In this document: one piece after another, positions 1-13,400 of the stretch | Layout: the number at the start of each line of letters is the position of its first letter | Position numbering within the stretch: position 1 is the stretch's first letter | From: Gyrodactylus bullatarudis | Taxonomy: Eukaryota > Platyhelminthes > Monogenea > Gyrodactylidea > Gyrodactylidae | Reading direction: 5' to 3' | DNA length: 64,000 bases | Assembly (NCBI GenBank): GCA_012064415.1 | Contig: SSNU01000226.1 | Span: forward strand, 297,936 to 361,935 | Notes under the pieces: model-generated | What the model was told of the DNA's origin: nothing | The model's database searches: none | The model's input: only the letters and a program-made list of their open reading frames with translations | Program-made: the position numbers and the translations under genes

Positions 1-120
1 GACCTTCTCAGTGAGTTTGGGTAATAAGGGCTTATTAGCTAGATTCACTAAAGATACACTGATTACCAACATACACTAGTGAATTACCAACACTCACTGA
101 TTTCCCAAACTCACGGTAAC
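1..120. repeat. Short foldback with internal direct repeats
   Basis: An 11-bp perfect inverted repeat (GTGAGTTTGGG at 11-21, CCCAAACTCAC at 104-114) closes a loop that holds two direct copies of ATTACCAACAYACACT-like sequence. A related stretch, sharing GATTACC and CTGATTTCCCA followed by TCACGGTAA, lies at about 20,250-20,310. This suggests a small MITE family; no transposase is visible. Confidence 0.45.
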
Positions 121-591
121 ATATATAAATACAAAATTTCATAAGTAATTTTAAAATTAAAACTTTTTTTTAATACTTTATCGCGAATTTACTAAAATAT
201 TCTTTGGTACTACTATGCCAAGAAAATAATTAACCTTAATTTGGTTCAAATTTCCAAAGTCTCGATTGGTGTATTTTTATCTCGAGATCTTGAATCTAAA
301 TTCGAAATAGATATATTCATGAATCAACTTCAAGGAACGATAAGAGACAGACATACCTGTATCTTATTGGTAGATAAAGGAACCACTTATTCTGTACCCT
401 CAACAAAACATTTTCATTCAATTATCGAAAGCCGCTTCTGACTCATAATGTTTTTATTGATACTTAGAAGTAGTTTTCCAAGTTTTAAGGACCATAAATT
501 CGAAAATATCATTTTCAAGAGATCTTTTAAGACCCCAATTGTGAAGTTTAAATAGATTTTTTTAGAAATATGTGAAAAAAATATATTTATA
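121..591. other. No recognisable feature
   Basis: AT-rich sequence with short chance reading frames only; the 66-codon frame at 241-441 has no recognised domain and no convincing splice context. Confidence 0.5.
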
Positions 592-689
592 TAACCAAAT
601 GCGCATTTCTTAAAGGATCATCAGTGGTGATCATCATTTTCAAAGAGAGACCACTGATGATCCTTTGAGAAATGCGCATTTGGTTATAA
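592..689. repeat. Near-perfect 98-bp hairpin repeat
   Basis: The arms ATAACCAAATGCGCATTTCT (from 592) and AGAAATGCGCATTTGGTTAT (ending 689) pair over about 38 bp with few mismatches around a short loop. A diverged single arm occurs near 37,735-37,775 (ACCAAATGTACATTTCTCAA and onward). The copy elsewhere in the window favours a MITE over a unique microRNA precursor. Confidence 0.6.
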
Positions 690-2485
690 ATAGATTTTTT
701 CAAAATATGAAAAAGATTATTATATGAAAGGGTTTTCTTTATTAGCAATATTTGTACCATTGAAAGTTTATACCGGTCTAGTAAGTATCCATTTGTAAGC
801 ACAGTCACATTGAGTTGACAGAAAGGGAAGTAACTGGTTAGGAAGAAATATAAACTGATATATATTCCAATATCCTAGTAGTACATAAACAAAAGGATAA
901 CTCAAATTCCCATGAATATTTGTTACATTGTCTATTCATATCCAATATTCTGCTTAGGAGTAAAAACAATTTTGGAAAATTTCAATTTTATAAAAAGATA
1001 CCATATCAATGTTCTCACATGAGAGAATATACGGGAAGTGTCTGTCAATTAAGTGTTTGAGATTACAAAAGAAGAAGAGGAATTTTGACATGTAGGGAAT
1101 GCAAGGAAGAAATGCACGCACATTTGGCCTTCCACAAAAATTGAACAACAAAACAATGCAAACTTCTCATATGTGGCTTAGTTTGGGGGAAGAAGAAAAA
1201 ACTCTTTGTACAAATGTAAACAGTAGGTACTACCTACTAGGTAGAATTGTAATTAAGTAGAAAGAAGTTTATTCATTATTATTTTATTTTTTTTTGGGGT
1301 TTCATGGGAATAAATCAGTCTAGAGGGGGATACGCTCATGTAAATGAATATATGGGTACATGTCACAGTTTCATGGACGTGATATTATCAAACACCAGCA
1401 TAGAATTTAATAAACGTAAAAATAACCACGTAATTTGATAGTTTACTTTTGTAAATTCATTTCCTAATGTTTAAAAAGATCCATGTTTTTAGGTTAGATG
1501 TCAAAATATCTTAAAATTGATATTTTTCAAATTGAAATTTGAATCATGTTATTGGATGTTTATTTAATTTTTTTATACATAAAGCAAAGTTTGGTCAGTC
1601 GTAGTCTTATGCTGATTGCTAAGACACAAATAACCTGTCTTTGCATAATATGTAATGCATATCCAATAATTTTAATCCGTCGCTTACAGGTAAACCAGGC
1701 TTTTAGGACCTCTCTGATTCTCATAATAAGGCTATGAAAACTCGATTTTTGATACTCTAAATTTTTTAAAAACAGAAATCTAAATTCACCAATGAGCTCT
1801 TTGTAAAATTTTAATTAAACATCCTAATTTCTTTGGACTAAGGTGGCCATTGAATTTCGGTTTCGACTGTAGTTCAATAGATTTCACTTCTAACTCTAGG
1901 TCGATGAACAGTTCCTGAATACGAATTCTAGCTAAACATATTTCAATCATTCACTGAAAATTCTGAAATGACCCACAAGTGTATAAGATAAATAAACAGA
2001 TACAGAGTATTCTTACAGTTTACTCACAATGGCTCTAGCAATAGAAATAATCAATCTTTACTATGACTCATAAATCAATAACAATATTTATTTTTAATTA
2101 CTCAAAAACGTATTTATTTTTTAAAGATTAAAATCTGTTTTTTTCTATTGCTTCTATAAGGAAATATAAATAAATCCATATTGACCTTAGTAATACTGCT
2201 CACAGATATTACACTAGTCATTGTATTCCCTTTTTAGCTTACTTATCTCTCCCTGTATCATGGGAAATTATCTATGATATGTATTTATTAAAAACTCCCA
2301 ACAGAAATTTATTAAATTATTCATAAGAAATATCCTTGATCAACAAGAAAATTCCTCAAAATTCAATCAATCTTATTTCTTCAATGTACAATATCGAACT
2401 CAACTTGAGAGTATCTATGACTCATATTCAAATCAAAACTGATAGCAAATTTTACTAATTCAGAAGACAAATATATATATTCTGA
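690..2485. other. No recognisable gene
   Basis: AT-rich intergenic DNA. Frames of 60-75 codons on both strands are low-complexity and match nothing I recognise. Confidence 0.5.
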
Positions 2486-2489
2486 TATT

Positions 2490-2645
2490 ATTAACCAGAT
2501 TCTAGTCTGGTATTAGATCGCCAAGAGGTAGAGTACAGCTCAATTCTTAAAACTATCAACACCACAATTCTGAGATAGATTTAAAAATAAGCAGATAAGC
2601 AGAGAATTAACGTGAGGTACTCTACCCACTGCGCCATTCCTGCAA
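2490..2645. repeat. tRNA-like foldback (SINE-type A boxes in inverted orientation)
   Basis: Read on the minus strand the right end gives TGGCGCAGTGGGTAGAGTAC, a good tRNA/SINE pol III A box. On the plus strand the left end gives the related GCCAAGAGGTAGAGTAC. The GGTAGAGTAC / GTACTCTACC pair forms an inverted repeat of about 110 bp. No clean B box (GGTTCGANNCC) follows, so this looks like two fused SINE heads rather than a tRNA gene. Confidence 0.4.
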
Positions 2646-2649
2646 AATA

Positions 2650-4016
2650 AGGCAAATTAATTTTGTAATTATTGTATGCAAAACGCTAACTTCTCTTCCA
2701 GAAATATTGGAGAATTCTTAATTACATTTTCAAACTTGGTTACAAATTCTTAAAATGATTTTGCATCCCATTAAATTCCTTAAGGAGTTGAGCAGTTCTC
2801 TAAACAAAGGCAATTCAGGTAAAAAATATTTCATTTGATTTATGAAAAATATTCCGTATCTCTACGTATTCAGGAACAATCTTATTTTGATTCTCTAATA
2901 AGAAAATTCAAAACAAGTCGTTTCTGATTTAAAACTTTATCGTTTGAACGTTCAACGAAGAGGAAAGAATTTCTCGAGCCGATAACTCTGAGCTGTATAG
3001 GCTAATTATTCATGAAGACATGAATATTCATTTCTTTTTTTTGGTCCATCAGAAAAAAATAGATTGTGAATATAGAAAAAAGACACTGATAACTAAATAT
3101 AAAAGGGGGTCCCTATGCACAGCACTATGGAAAAGAAAGTATTGTATTTGTCCTGGAATACTTCTTGAAATTGGGAACTGGATATGAATTCATTTAAATT
3201 CATTTTCACTGAAAAAAAAGTTTAAGAGTACACTTTTCTTTTGAAAAGAAACTATGAAATTAAAAATATTATAACTATCCTTTGATAAATACCTACCTAT
3301 TTTAAGATTCGTTCATTCACCTTGTGCGTATGAGTAGTAATAGAGATCTCAAATATACTTGTATTCATTCACATACACTTGGTACTATTGTTGGAGATAA
3401 GATTGAGTTAAGAATTGAAAAGATAAAAGTATGATAACTCCCATGAGAGTTTATCAAGTATGTTAAAATATGATTATTTAAGACTCTTGGAGGAAAGAAT
3501 TTTAGATTCTCTGGATAAGTTCATTCAAGATCAAATAAAAGATGCAATAAAAAAACGTGAATATGAAAAAAATTAATTAAGTAGAGAAAGAATAGGTTTG
3601 TATTTTACATTGATAAAAGTTTCAAAACTGATTTTTGTAAAGTTCAAAGGCGATTCATGATTCTTCTGTGTTCACCAATAGTGATGAAATTATCACAGGT
3701 ATTAAAAGAACAATTCGAATATATTTCAATAAGAAATGCAATAAAAAAGAGATTGACTGCCGAAAGAACAGAAAATAAATCTGCACTATTGAGACCCAAT
3801 AAATTTTTGATGGTGAAGAGAATGGTTAAGAATTTATTGAATTGGAAATAAAGCCGATGCAATCAGGTATCATCGAAATATTTAAATTAAAATCCTCATG
3901 AAGTCTATTCTTTTGGCAGAGTTTGGTCACAACCAGGATTTGAAATCTGGTGTATTGACGTCTGCCACTAGTTGGATATATATCATTTGACACTTTCTAA
4001 TCCGATTTCTAACATC
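2650..4016. other. Gene-free stretch with one weak coding-like patch
   Basis: Mostly featureless. The plus-strand frame at about 3,447-3,575 encodes a charged amphipathic stretch (LLEERILDSLDKFIQDQIKD, then AIKKREYEKN). A second frame at 3,657-3,851 contains a similar AIKKR and ends LLNWK. Both lack a signal peptide or recognised domain; they may be an exon pair or chance frames in AT-rich DNA. Confidence 0.2.
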
Positions 4017-4018
4017 TA

Positions 4019-4772
4019 AACCTAATTGACATGAAGATGAGAATTTACTATCTTTACAAAAAACTCAATATTTTTATCCAGAAAGTCAGGAAAAAATTTA
4101 TTTTTTGGATTCCACTATGAAATGAGCTGATTAGTTTTGAATTTAAAAAAAAGTTTCCGAAAAAAATTTAATCTGACCAAAATTGAGCCGTTTTTTGAAT
4201 TTCGGAAATCTTTCAAATTTCCACTTTTTCAACTTGTAAATCCAAAATTTTTATCGATTTCAAAGATTTGAAGCAGTTAAATATTGATATTCATGATCAA
4301 AATTAGACGAAGATTTCGAATTCGCCTGCAGGTATTCACAGAAATTCGTCATTACGGTGGGAAATCGAACCATTTGAATTTTTCGATTTTCACGAGGGAA
4401 AATGATCCAGAATATAGAGATTGAACTTTTTCTTGGAAAGAGTAATTTTCTCTTAAATTCTACGGCCAAATTCGAAATCTTCGTCTAATTTTGATCATGA
4501 ATATCAATATTTAAATGCTTCAAATCTTTGAAATCGATAAAAATTTTGGATTTACAAGTTGAAAAAGTGGAAATTTGAAAGATTTCCGAAATTCAAAAAA
4601 CGGCTCAATTTTGGTCAGATTAAATTTTTTTCGGAAACTTTTTTTTAAATTCAAAACTAATCAGCTCATTTCATAGTGGAATCCAAAAAATAAATTTTTT
4701 CCTGACTTTCTGGATAAAAATATTGAGTTTTTTGTAAAGATAGTAAATTCTCATCTTCATGTCAATTAGGTT
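4019..4772. mobile_element. Near-perfect palindromic MITE, family A, with TA target site
   Basis: The element begins AACCTAATTGACATGAAG and ends CTTCATGTCAATTAGGTT, flanked by TA on both sides (4,017-4,018 and 4,773-4,774). The two arms (about 4,019-4,325 and 4,468-4,772) are almost identical reverse complements around a central spacer of about 140 bp. TA flanks and terminal inverted repeats are typical of Tc1/mariner-derived MITEs; that assignment is inference because no transposase is present. Frames of up to 69 codons inside are shadows of the palindrome. Confidence 0.75.
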
Positions 4773-4799
4773 TACTTCGAATCATCGAAATCGTTAAAA

Positions 4800-5014
4800 G
4801 GTTTGGGTTGAAAAGTTGAAAAAGTGAAAATTTGGTACATTTTCGAAATCTGAAAAACGGTCTAATTTTGGTCAGATTGAATTTTTTCGAATATCCACAT
4901 CTTATTAGCTTATCCCGTTTTAGAATTCATAAAATTATTTTTTTCTTTGAATCCGGAGAAAAATATTAAGTTTTTGTAAAAATAGTAAATTCTCATCTTC
5001 ATGTCAATTAGGTT
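4800..5014 (+). repeat. Solo right arm of MITE family A
   Basis: Directly after the palindromic element, this segment repeats the right-arm order, from a GAAAAAGTGAAAATTTGG-like start to CTTCATGTCAATTAGGTTTA, with more divergence. It represents an older, half-sized copy. Confidence 0.6.
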
Positions 5015-5310
5015 TATATTGAACTTGAACGAAATTATCCAAATCTACTAGTAATTGTGGGATTTTTCGTTCAAGTTGAATATAAAGTTATTTTCGAATA
5101 ATTTAAGAATCCATGATTTTTACAAAGATCTCATTTTTTCATCAAGGTATCAAAATTTTCTGAAGATAATTTTGAAAAAATAATTTATCGAGAATAGCTG
5201 TAGATGTTAGAAATCGGATTAGAAAATAATATTCAACTCATAGTGACAGATGTCAGTACAACAGCTTTCAAATTCGGGTTTTCAACCTTAAAGAAAATCT
5301 AAAGCTAATT

Positions 5311-5982
5311 GATGTTGGGAATCTATGATTGTTACAGGAATCTCGATTTTTTCAGCAAGAATTCGAATTTGTTAAAGATTTTTTGGAATCCTAATCATGT
5401 TGCCAACTTTTACCATTTGAAGAAAAAAATCTGAAAAGAATTATTTTTATGAAAAAATGGTCATTTTTCAAATTTCTATCTGGCGCCAAAATCCAATTTT
5501 TTCGATCTTTTCGCTCAAGATTTTTCAGGATTAAGATTAGACAAGAAAATCAATTCAACTGAATCTGATCTGATGCATAACCTCATTATCGTTTGGGAGC
5601 GGAATTTCAATTTATTGATCATTTTCACTACTTGAAAATCAATGAAATTTCGATAATTCGAAACTTCTCGAAAATTGGGATTTTGTCGATAATCTGACGG
5701 TGCTATACAGCTTTATTATCTAATCTTGATCCTGAAAATCAATTTTTGATCACTCACCCACTTCCAAATCAACAGAAATTTTCAGCTCAAAGTTCGAAAA
5801 AATTGTATTCAAGATGGAAATTTGAATAATGACTATTTTTTTCATAAAAATAATTCTTTTCAGATTTTTTTCTTCAAATGGTAAAAGTTGGCAACATGAT
5901 TAGGATTTCAGAAAATCTTTAACAAATTCGAATTCTTGATGAAAAAATCGAGATTCCTGTAACAATCATAGATTCCCAACAT
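5311..5982. mobile_element. Palindromic MITE, family B
   Basis: The outer ends GATGTTGGGAATCTATGATT and AATCATAGATTCCCAACAT are reverse complements, and pairing continues for roughly 170 bp per arm through the shared GCAACATGATTAGGAT segment. The loop is about 300 bp and non-coding. Diverged copies occur at 8,120-8,600, 10,340-10,470 and 52,720-53,100. No target duplication is clear. Confidence 0.65.
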
Positions 5983-5989
5983 TATATCA

Positions 5990-8110
5990 ACCAACTTTAC
6001 AAAGTAAATTTCAATGAACACAGTAATAACCAATTAGGAAACAGTTATAAAAAAGATTTTTATTCATCGTTCATTTAATTTAACTCTCTCTGATTTTTCC
6101 CCTTTTTTATCATGAAAAGTTATCAGAAATTTCATTCAAGAAAGTTTACTTAGTAATTTAATGATTTTGTAAATAATTTTCGCGTGATTTCTTCAGTAAA
6201 ATTTAGTTCCAGACTGCATCATTACTGGAAGGAAGAAAAATTAATTTCATTATTTTAACTGAAAGAGCACGAACTGACTTGAAACTAAATTACACTGTAT
6301 TACATGCCGACAAGAATAAATGAATGACAAAGCTTCATTTTATTTTTATTACAGATTCATATTATCAAACGAAAGAATTTTCCTATAGTGACATTTACAA
6401 AGTAGTTCATTAGAGAGATATTTTACACTAAATTCAAATTGACTGGATCATAAACTGTCATAATGAATTTCAGCTTCCACGGCCCATTTGTTGGCTAAAA
6501 TATTGAATTTTGTTCAAGCAGTCATTTTGATGCCTCAAAATCATTTTATCATTGGATTTTAAAATGCTACTGGTATGAGATAAACTAAATTTCGGGAAAT
6601 ATCAAGTTGCGAACGTGTTTAATTTTTGTCAATTTAATCTAGCAAATAATTTTCTTATTTTTAGTGAACAAAAATTTTTTCAAAATTACTAAGATTCCCT
6701 GTCAAGATGATGAAATTAAACTTCAAGTTTCTTAACATCATTTCACCGATATTCGCTTCAAAAAATTATGGATATAAAAGAACGTTTTTTTGTTTTATAA
6801 CATAATAAAAATACGATAATTTTTTCAGATAATTGATAAGATTAAATTACTAGTAATAATTTATTACGTATAACGTGTACAGATTCCGAATATGGATTCA
6901 CATTTAATCTCTCGAATCGTTAAATAGATAAACCCTTCAAGCCCCAGGGGGTCATATATGTGACAGATCAAATACCTAAGAATGATTTATTATTAATTAC
7001 CTCTCTGAAAGAAGAACTAATATTCTTTGAACAATGAGTTATTTAGTTACAGTATTCCCCTGAGAAGTTATGACAATTTAATGATGACAAGTTTCTTGAA
7101 AAAATATAAAAGAGAAAATACAATAAAAGTTTGTTTTGAAAATCAACTTAAGAATTCAAAAATAAGATCACATTGAAGTCATCTCTTGAGGTAGAAATGG
7201 TCATTTTCTGGGACAATATCTCCTGAAATAAACGATTTTTGCAAAATATTGCACATTCTTTATCAGCGTATTCTGGAAACATAAAAAATTTTCAATCTCC
7301 AGATCTTTAAAGGCTAATTATTATAACGGATCTCTGACTGAAAGTTGCTTACCCATTCTTGAATCTTGATTCTGCTGAAACATTGGTGAGGTCTAGTTAA
7401 AACTAAACAAAGATATATTTGTGGGATTTCTTGCTTTAATTTAGCAGTTAGCTCAAGAGAAGAACTAAATATCCGATAATGAATTCATAATCTTTGGAAT
7501 ATATCTACCTTGTAGTTGGAAGGAAATTCACACTTTGAATAGCGCTCTGTATTGAATAAAAAACAACAATATCACCGAGGTAGGTAGGTAGTTCACCAAA
7601 ATATAAATATTACAGTGAATACAGTTATTGTTAACTGAATTTTTTTTCAAAAATAAAATACACTATGCATTGCACACCCAGTCCAAGTATACTGTCATTA
7701 AAATATAAGAAAGCGTAGAGCTAGTCGAGAATTGAGTTTTCACTCAATACTTTACAGTTCATTAGTGATTTATTTTATTGAACAAACAAAGAATATGATA
7801 TATAAATTACATTGGCTAGGTGTTATGAAAATCACATTTCATTTGACAAAATCTATATTATATAGATATCTAATTAATTAATGTTTTTTTATTATGTCAT
7901 AAATAAAGTTCAATCACAATTGACCTAAAACAATAGGCTAAATATTCTAAAGACTTACGATCACAATCAAGCATTGAAAATATCAGAGATGAATCATCAA
8001 TGAAATGTGTTTAACCTTTCCATCAATGGATAGATAGTAATAAAAAGGGGTAAAGATCTACGTGACTGATGGGAATTTTTTCCCATTATTGAACACGTTT
8101 GAAAGTAAAA
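5990..8110. other. No recognisable feature
   Basis: AT-rich DNA with frequent stops in all frames; nothing above background seen. Confidence 0.5.
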
Positions 8111-8119
8111 ATGATTTTT

Positions 8120-8600
8120 TAAGTGAAAATTTATGAATTTCAGCCGAGAATTGACAATCACAAACTTCTTATCGAATTCAAATTTTTAGTGAATAAGCTG
8201 AAAAAATTATTATTAACCCTTTGAAGTCGCATTCAATTCTATGATGAAGAATCTGGATTAAGCTGCCTAATTTTAACATTTGAAAAAAAGATATTTCAAA
8301 TTTCGATTCAATGCCAAATTCTTATTTTTTATCTTTGAGCTGATATTTTTCATTGATTTGAAAGTGGTAGGATAGTCAAAAAAGGTTTTTCAGAATTAGA
8401 CAAGAAAGCCGATTATCACTAGTTAAATGTTTGAAAATGTAGGATATTGGTACCAAATCAAAAATTGTAAAATAAACATATTTTTCTCAAGAATAATTTT
8501 TTTTCTTCAAACAGTACAAGTAGAGATTCCTAAAAATCTTTAAAAAATTCAAATTTTTGATTAAAAATTTTGTAAAATCATAGCTTCATATAAACTGACT
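8120..8600. repeat. Degenerate copy of MITE family B
   Basis: Pieces resembling family B (the ATTTGAAAAAAAGATATTTC region, ATTTTTCATTGATTTGAAAG and the AAATCATAGCTTCATAT end) recur in the same order but with many changes. A TTAACCCTTTG motif lies at about 8,214. Confidence 0.35.
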
Positions 8601-10339
8601 TTACTATGAATTTTGTATGGGGAAACTTCATTGAAGATGCCTCTTTGTGGTTATGAGTTATGCAATAATTATTTCCAAAATTCCAATCTTTCACTACTTG
8701 AGTTCTCGTAATGTCTCGTGAGGCAGTATATACAATTTGGCAGTCATGTGAATATCATATTGTTATCCCTTTTGATATTATTATAGATAAATCAGATCAA
8801 TTCTAAATATTTATGTTTTCACATAAACATATGGATTCATATTAAACTGGTTATCTCTGGGACAGTGTTTAAATGAAAAAAGAAATTATTTTACAATTCT
8901 AATATCATTCGATATTTATAGTTTTTACGTCTTGTATACTTAATCTAGAATCAGTCTGAAAATAAAAATTTTCTGGGACCTTAATCAAAAAGAAAAACCA
9001 ACTTTTATCTAAACAGTAGAGATGTAAAAAATTTCTCAACCTATTTTAAAAACCTAATCAAATGATAATTCTATGAAGTCTATACTTTATTTAAATGAGA
9101 TCAAGTATCAAAATGCTTTTCTGTGATAATATTCAATGCCGCTAGATTTTCAATAAATTTTTACTACGTTTTCACTAAAATTTCAAATATCTCTTTTGCT
9201 GATAAGGCTTTAAGGGGGTTTTTCAATGAAAATAGTAATTGAATCATGTTAGGATCATTTATGTTAAATTTTGTTATTCCACTATGCCTACAAGAGAATT
9301 TAGGGAAATGGGCAATGCACGACTATGCATGGGATTGCAAACGAATTTTCAGTTATTTTAGATCTAACACATCATTTTTATCAAAATTATATGTGAAAAT
9401 TTCACGGAATACTTTGATTTAAAAAAAGGTCAAAATTCGTTACATCTCTACTGAACAGAAATATATTTTACAAGTTTCAGTAATTGTAAATATAAATTAG
9501 AATCGGAAATGATTATACAGGAAAATTTATATCCTGAATTCAAAGGTTATACGCTTTCATTAAAAAAAACATTAACTTTGATTGATACAAACGACATTTG
9601 ATAATTTGTATTTTTTTGTTTTAATCAATCCATTTCTTTATGAAACGAATTGAAGAAATAGAAAAATGATCAGAAAAATTCGAGCAAAAGTGAAGAAAAT
9701 AAATCAACAGCATTGAGAATGGAAAAAAATTAGAAGCGATCAATTTTCAATCTCTCACAAAAAAAAGAGATTGAAGAATTAATTAAGATTAGATTTCCTT
9801 AGAGGCTATTCCCTCTTTCAAGTACACTCTGTGTTATATCTTGATTTAATATCTCGAAAATTCGAATGGAATTTTCCACTGGTACACACTACTTCACTCA
9901 AACATGATTGAGTGAATATAATTTCCTAGGTTAGATCTATATGGAATAAGATCAAAGTTTATCGCAGACTCTTTATCCCCTGAATAAAATGATAGCCCGA
10001 GTAGGTATGATGGGGCTTATCAAGTTTATTTTGTACTAATGCTCAAAATTTTATTCTTCCTCCCTTGAGAATCAAATTTAATATCAAATGATGAGATGAT
10101 TCTTATCGTATTTAAAACTAACTTGAATCGTGAGAATACTTCTCCTCTCACATATAAAGTCTAAGGAAATGAATTCATGTTTTGAACAACCTTACTTGAA
10201 AATTCTTGAAGAATTTTCCCAGAATATTTCTTATTCAATCTCAAGTGAATGAATATAATGAGTGTATATTATTCACTGGATAATCATATTTTTAAAAACT
10301 TTTGCATCCTAGAAATTATCTCCTATTAATCTAGTAATA
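8601..10339. other. No recognisable feature
   Basis: AT-rich, stop-dense in all frames; no gene or repeat boundary identified. Confidence 0.5.
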
Positions 10340-10470
10340 TCAGTCTAGTTGATTTTTATTTCTTCAAACTATAAAAAAAGACAACATGATCTGGATTGAT
10401 AAAAACATTAAGTTGATATTTTTTGTTAAAATCATAGATTTGCAACTTCATATCAATTAGCTTCATTATT
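10340..10470. repeat. Fragment of MITE family B
   Basis: Contains TTTCTTCAAACTATAAAAAA, GACAACATGATCTGGATT and ATCATAGATTTGCAACTTCA in the order of the family B right arm (10,349-10,468). Confidence 0.4.
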
Positions 10471-10479
10471 CAGTCTACC

Positions 10480-13400
10480 GAGGAAAAATCAGCGAGAGTT
10501 CTATCAGTTTAAGTGTATGTCATGATCCAAAACTTCTAATATGTTGATATTTATAGCTTTTATTTAACAACTTATTTTATTTTCTTACAGGATATCCAAA
10601 AAAATTCATTGAAGTATTTTAACGTGGATTTTAAAATTGCAATTTTTAGTTGAGTTTCTACATTGATCATTGAAATGAACAGTTGATAATATACCTAACT
10701 CGTACTCAAGTATTAATCAACAGTGATTCGTACAGGGCATAAACCATATTTAATTTTAGATTGACCATTCCAGAATTAATGATAGTAAACCCTTTGAAAA
10801 TACACAACTATGATTTCATAGATGAAAATGGAGGTTCCGAAATAAATATTCATAAAAATCTAAATAGACTAAAATACGGTTATCTATAGCAATGTCTGAT
10901 AAAAGGATAGATAAAGTTTTTATTAGTTAAAAGCATGTTGATTCTACCTTTGTCAATAGTAGTATTTTCCTGGAAAAATACTGCAGAATACAATAAAACA
11001 TTGCATGTAAAATATAAAACGGTGAAATATATTATTTTCATGTTTTTTCTCGTTCTTCTTAAATAGCAAAATTGCACGATGCAAGAAATATATATCCACC
11101 TAATGGATTAAAAAGTGTATTTTTATGAAAATAAAGCAAATTTTTATGTCACCAATCTATCTTCTTGATTAAGCAATACAACCACCCCTGAAGATGAGAC
11201 TTGTTATATATATCACTTTTAAGTTTGTGTAATCAAATAAGAAAAATATTCGTTGGAAAAAGGTTATAAAAACCTACACGACTTTTTTTCAATTGCACAA
11301 AAGAATTCAATTACTTTTTATAATTTTTTTCACATTAAAAGTTCAATGAACCACCTTTAGGATAAAGTACTTTTATAAGAAATTGAAAAATTATTTCAAA
11401 CCATTTGTGAGAATGATTCAGTTCGTTGAATACAACGTTTATCAAAGCGATCAGTTTTGTAGCAATTCAAAGAAATGCAGACTTTCAGATGAAACAACAT
11501 TGAAGGAACTCAGACTCATCTTTCTTACTCAGAATTTGATTTTTTTTAGAAACATCATCGTAATTCAGTTACTTGATTGTTTTTAATCGAACGGAGATTT
11601 ATTTACTCACGAGGGTACTTACCAATCTCATAGAATTTAGTACCCAGATGATTTTAATGGCCATTTTTACTACATCAAATCTCACAGACATCCGAGTAAA
11701 AAGAAATTTTACCATGTTCCTCCACTTCATAATGAGATCACTGTTTTTTGTGTAAAAAGGTTTGAAACTCATTTAAAGTCCAAGATATTTAGGTTGTAAG
11801 TCATTACACATTAGGGATTCATTAAAAATTGAGTGTCAACTTAAAAAAATCCAAGATTTTAAAACATAAATGACATCATGGAGACCAAACGCGTACAAAA
11901 TAAATCTTCAATGAAGATTCTTTATAAATCTATCAGAAAAGTCGGTACGAAATTGAGTTTTTAAATATCCCCCTAGTTTAACGTTAAACCATGTTCTTTT
12001 ATTTTCTATATCTTGATCCTTCAATGTTCGTATCTTAACCCTTTCGATACCAAATTTTTCCAATGATTTATCATGATTCTTTTTTGATGGCATATCACAA
12101 ACTATTCAAGTTTACTAGCCAGACAAGATTTTTTCTAATCAGATCGAATGAAATCTATAAGATATCCTTTTTGAAATTAACTGTAAATAATAATAAATCT
12201 TCTAATTGGCAAAGTTTCACTCTGAATTACTCAAATTGGAATTTCAATATAAACCAGATGATCTGATGATCAAATTAATCAAATTTTTGAAATTTTCACG
12301 TTGGTTATTAAAAAAATTTGTCATACTCTGTTATGAAAGATTGAATTTATTGCCAAATTTATCCAAAGAACAACAAATCTTATATAATACATGGCTATCT
12401 ATCATTTTTTAAAATTAAATTATTTCAAATAAATAAAAAGAATTATTTTCAATTATAATATTCTTCTGTTTAGTTTTAATACTTGGAACAAAAAGGTTGC
12501 AGAATCGAGAATCTCTTGATGACATAGCCAGCTCTGAAAATTTGTATACGCAAATATATGCTCCTTTTTAAGAACGTGCCCTTTTCTTGCGATCAAGTAA
12601 GAGATGATAATCATATCCAACTATGAACAGAGATTGAGGAAAGAATTCAAGACTTATGAATGATCAGAGAATATATTTAAATGAAGTATTTAAAATTTAA
12701 GAAGAATTTTAATTAGAAATTTACCTTGTAATTCTTGAGATGGTATATACCAGGTTAGTATAGTAAGAAATCCACCCAAGGTCAAGTGGCATGATCACTG
12801 ATCACGTTACCTTTAACTATGTACACCATTATATACAAACTGTAATACAGAAATGCAAAAAGTCTTTTATTTCAAATTAAAAATGAATTAAATATTCATG
12901 AATGAATTATTATGATCATTTAAGAGAGTTGATGAGTTTCATTTTCTTGTAAATTTGAATATCTCAACTTTGCCTCTATGCAGACCTATGACGATTAAAT
13001 GTAGGATTTTATTTGAATTAATTAATTAATTTGAAAATAATAATAAGTCCCAGAGATTTTTTTCATGACTCCCATTCAATCTTTTGTCCATCAGATGTGT
13101 TTTGAGCACGCTGATTACGAATCTACAGTTGTTTTAATGCAATAATTCTTTGTTCAGGAGTTATCGATAAAAAATAGGTCAGTTTTTGATTTTTCAAATT
13201 TCAGTAGAAAGAGTTCAGGCAATTGCATATTTCTATAGGTATGATTACATTTTATATGTGATCCTTGGAAATAGGTTTTCAAAAAAGGTCTAAAACAAAA
13301 TTTAATTTTTGACGAATGATAGAGCAGAGATCTTTGCTTATTCTAGGATATTAATAAATTTCCTATCGAATGGGTACTAAACCAAATATTTTCTGAGCCT

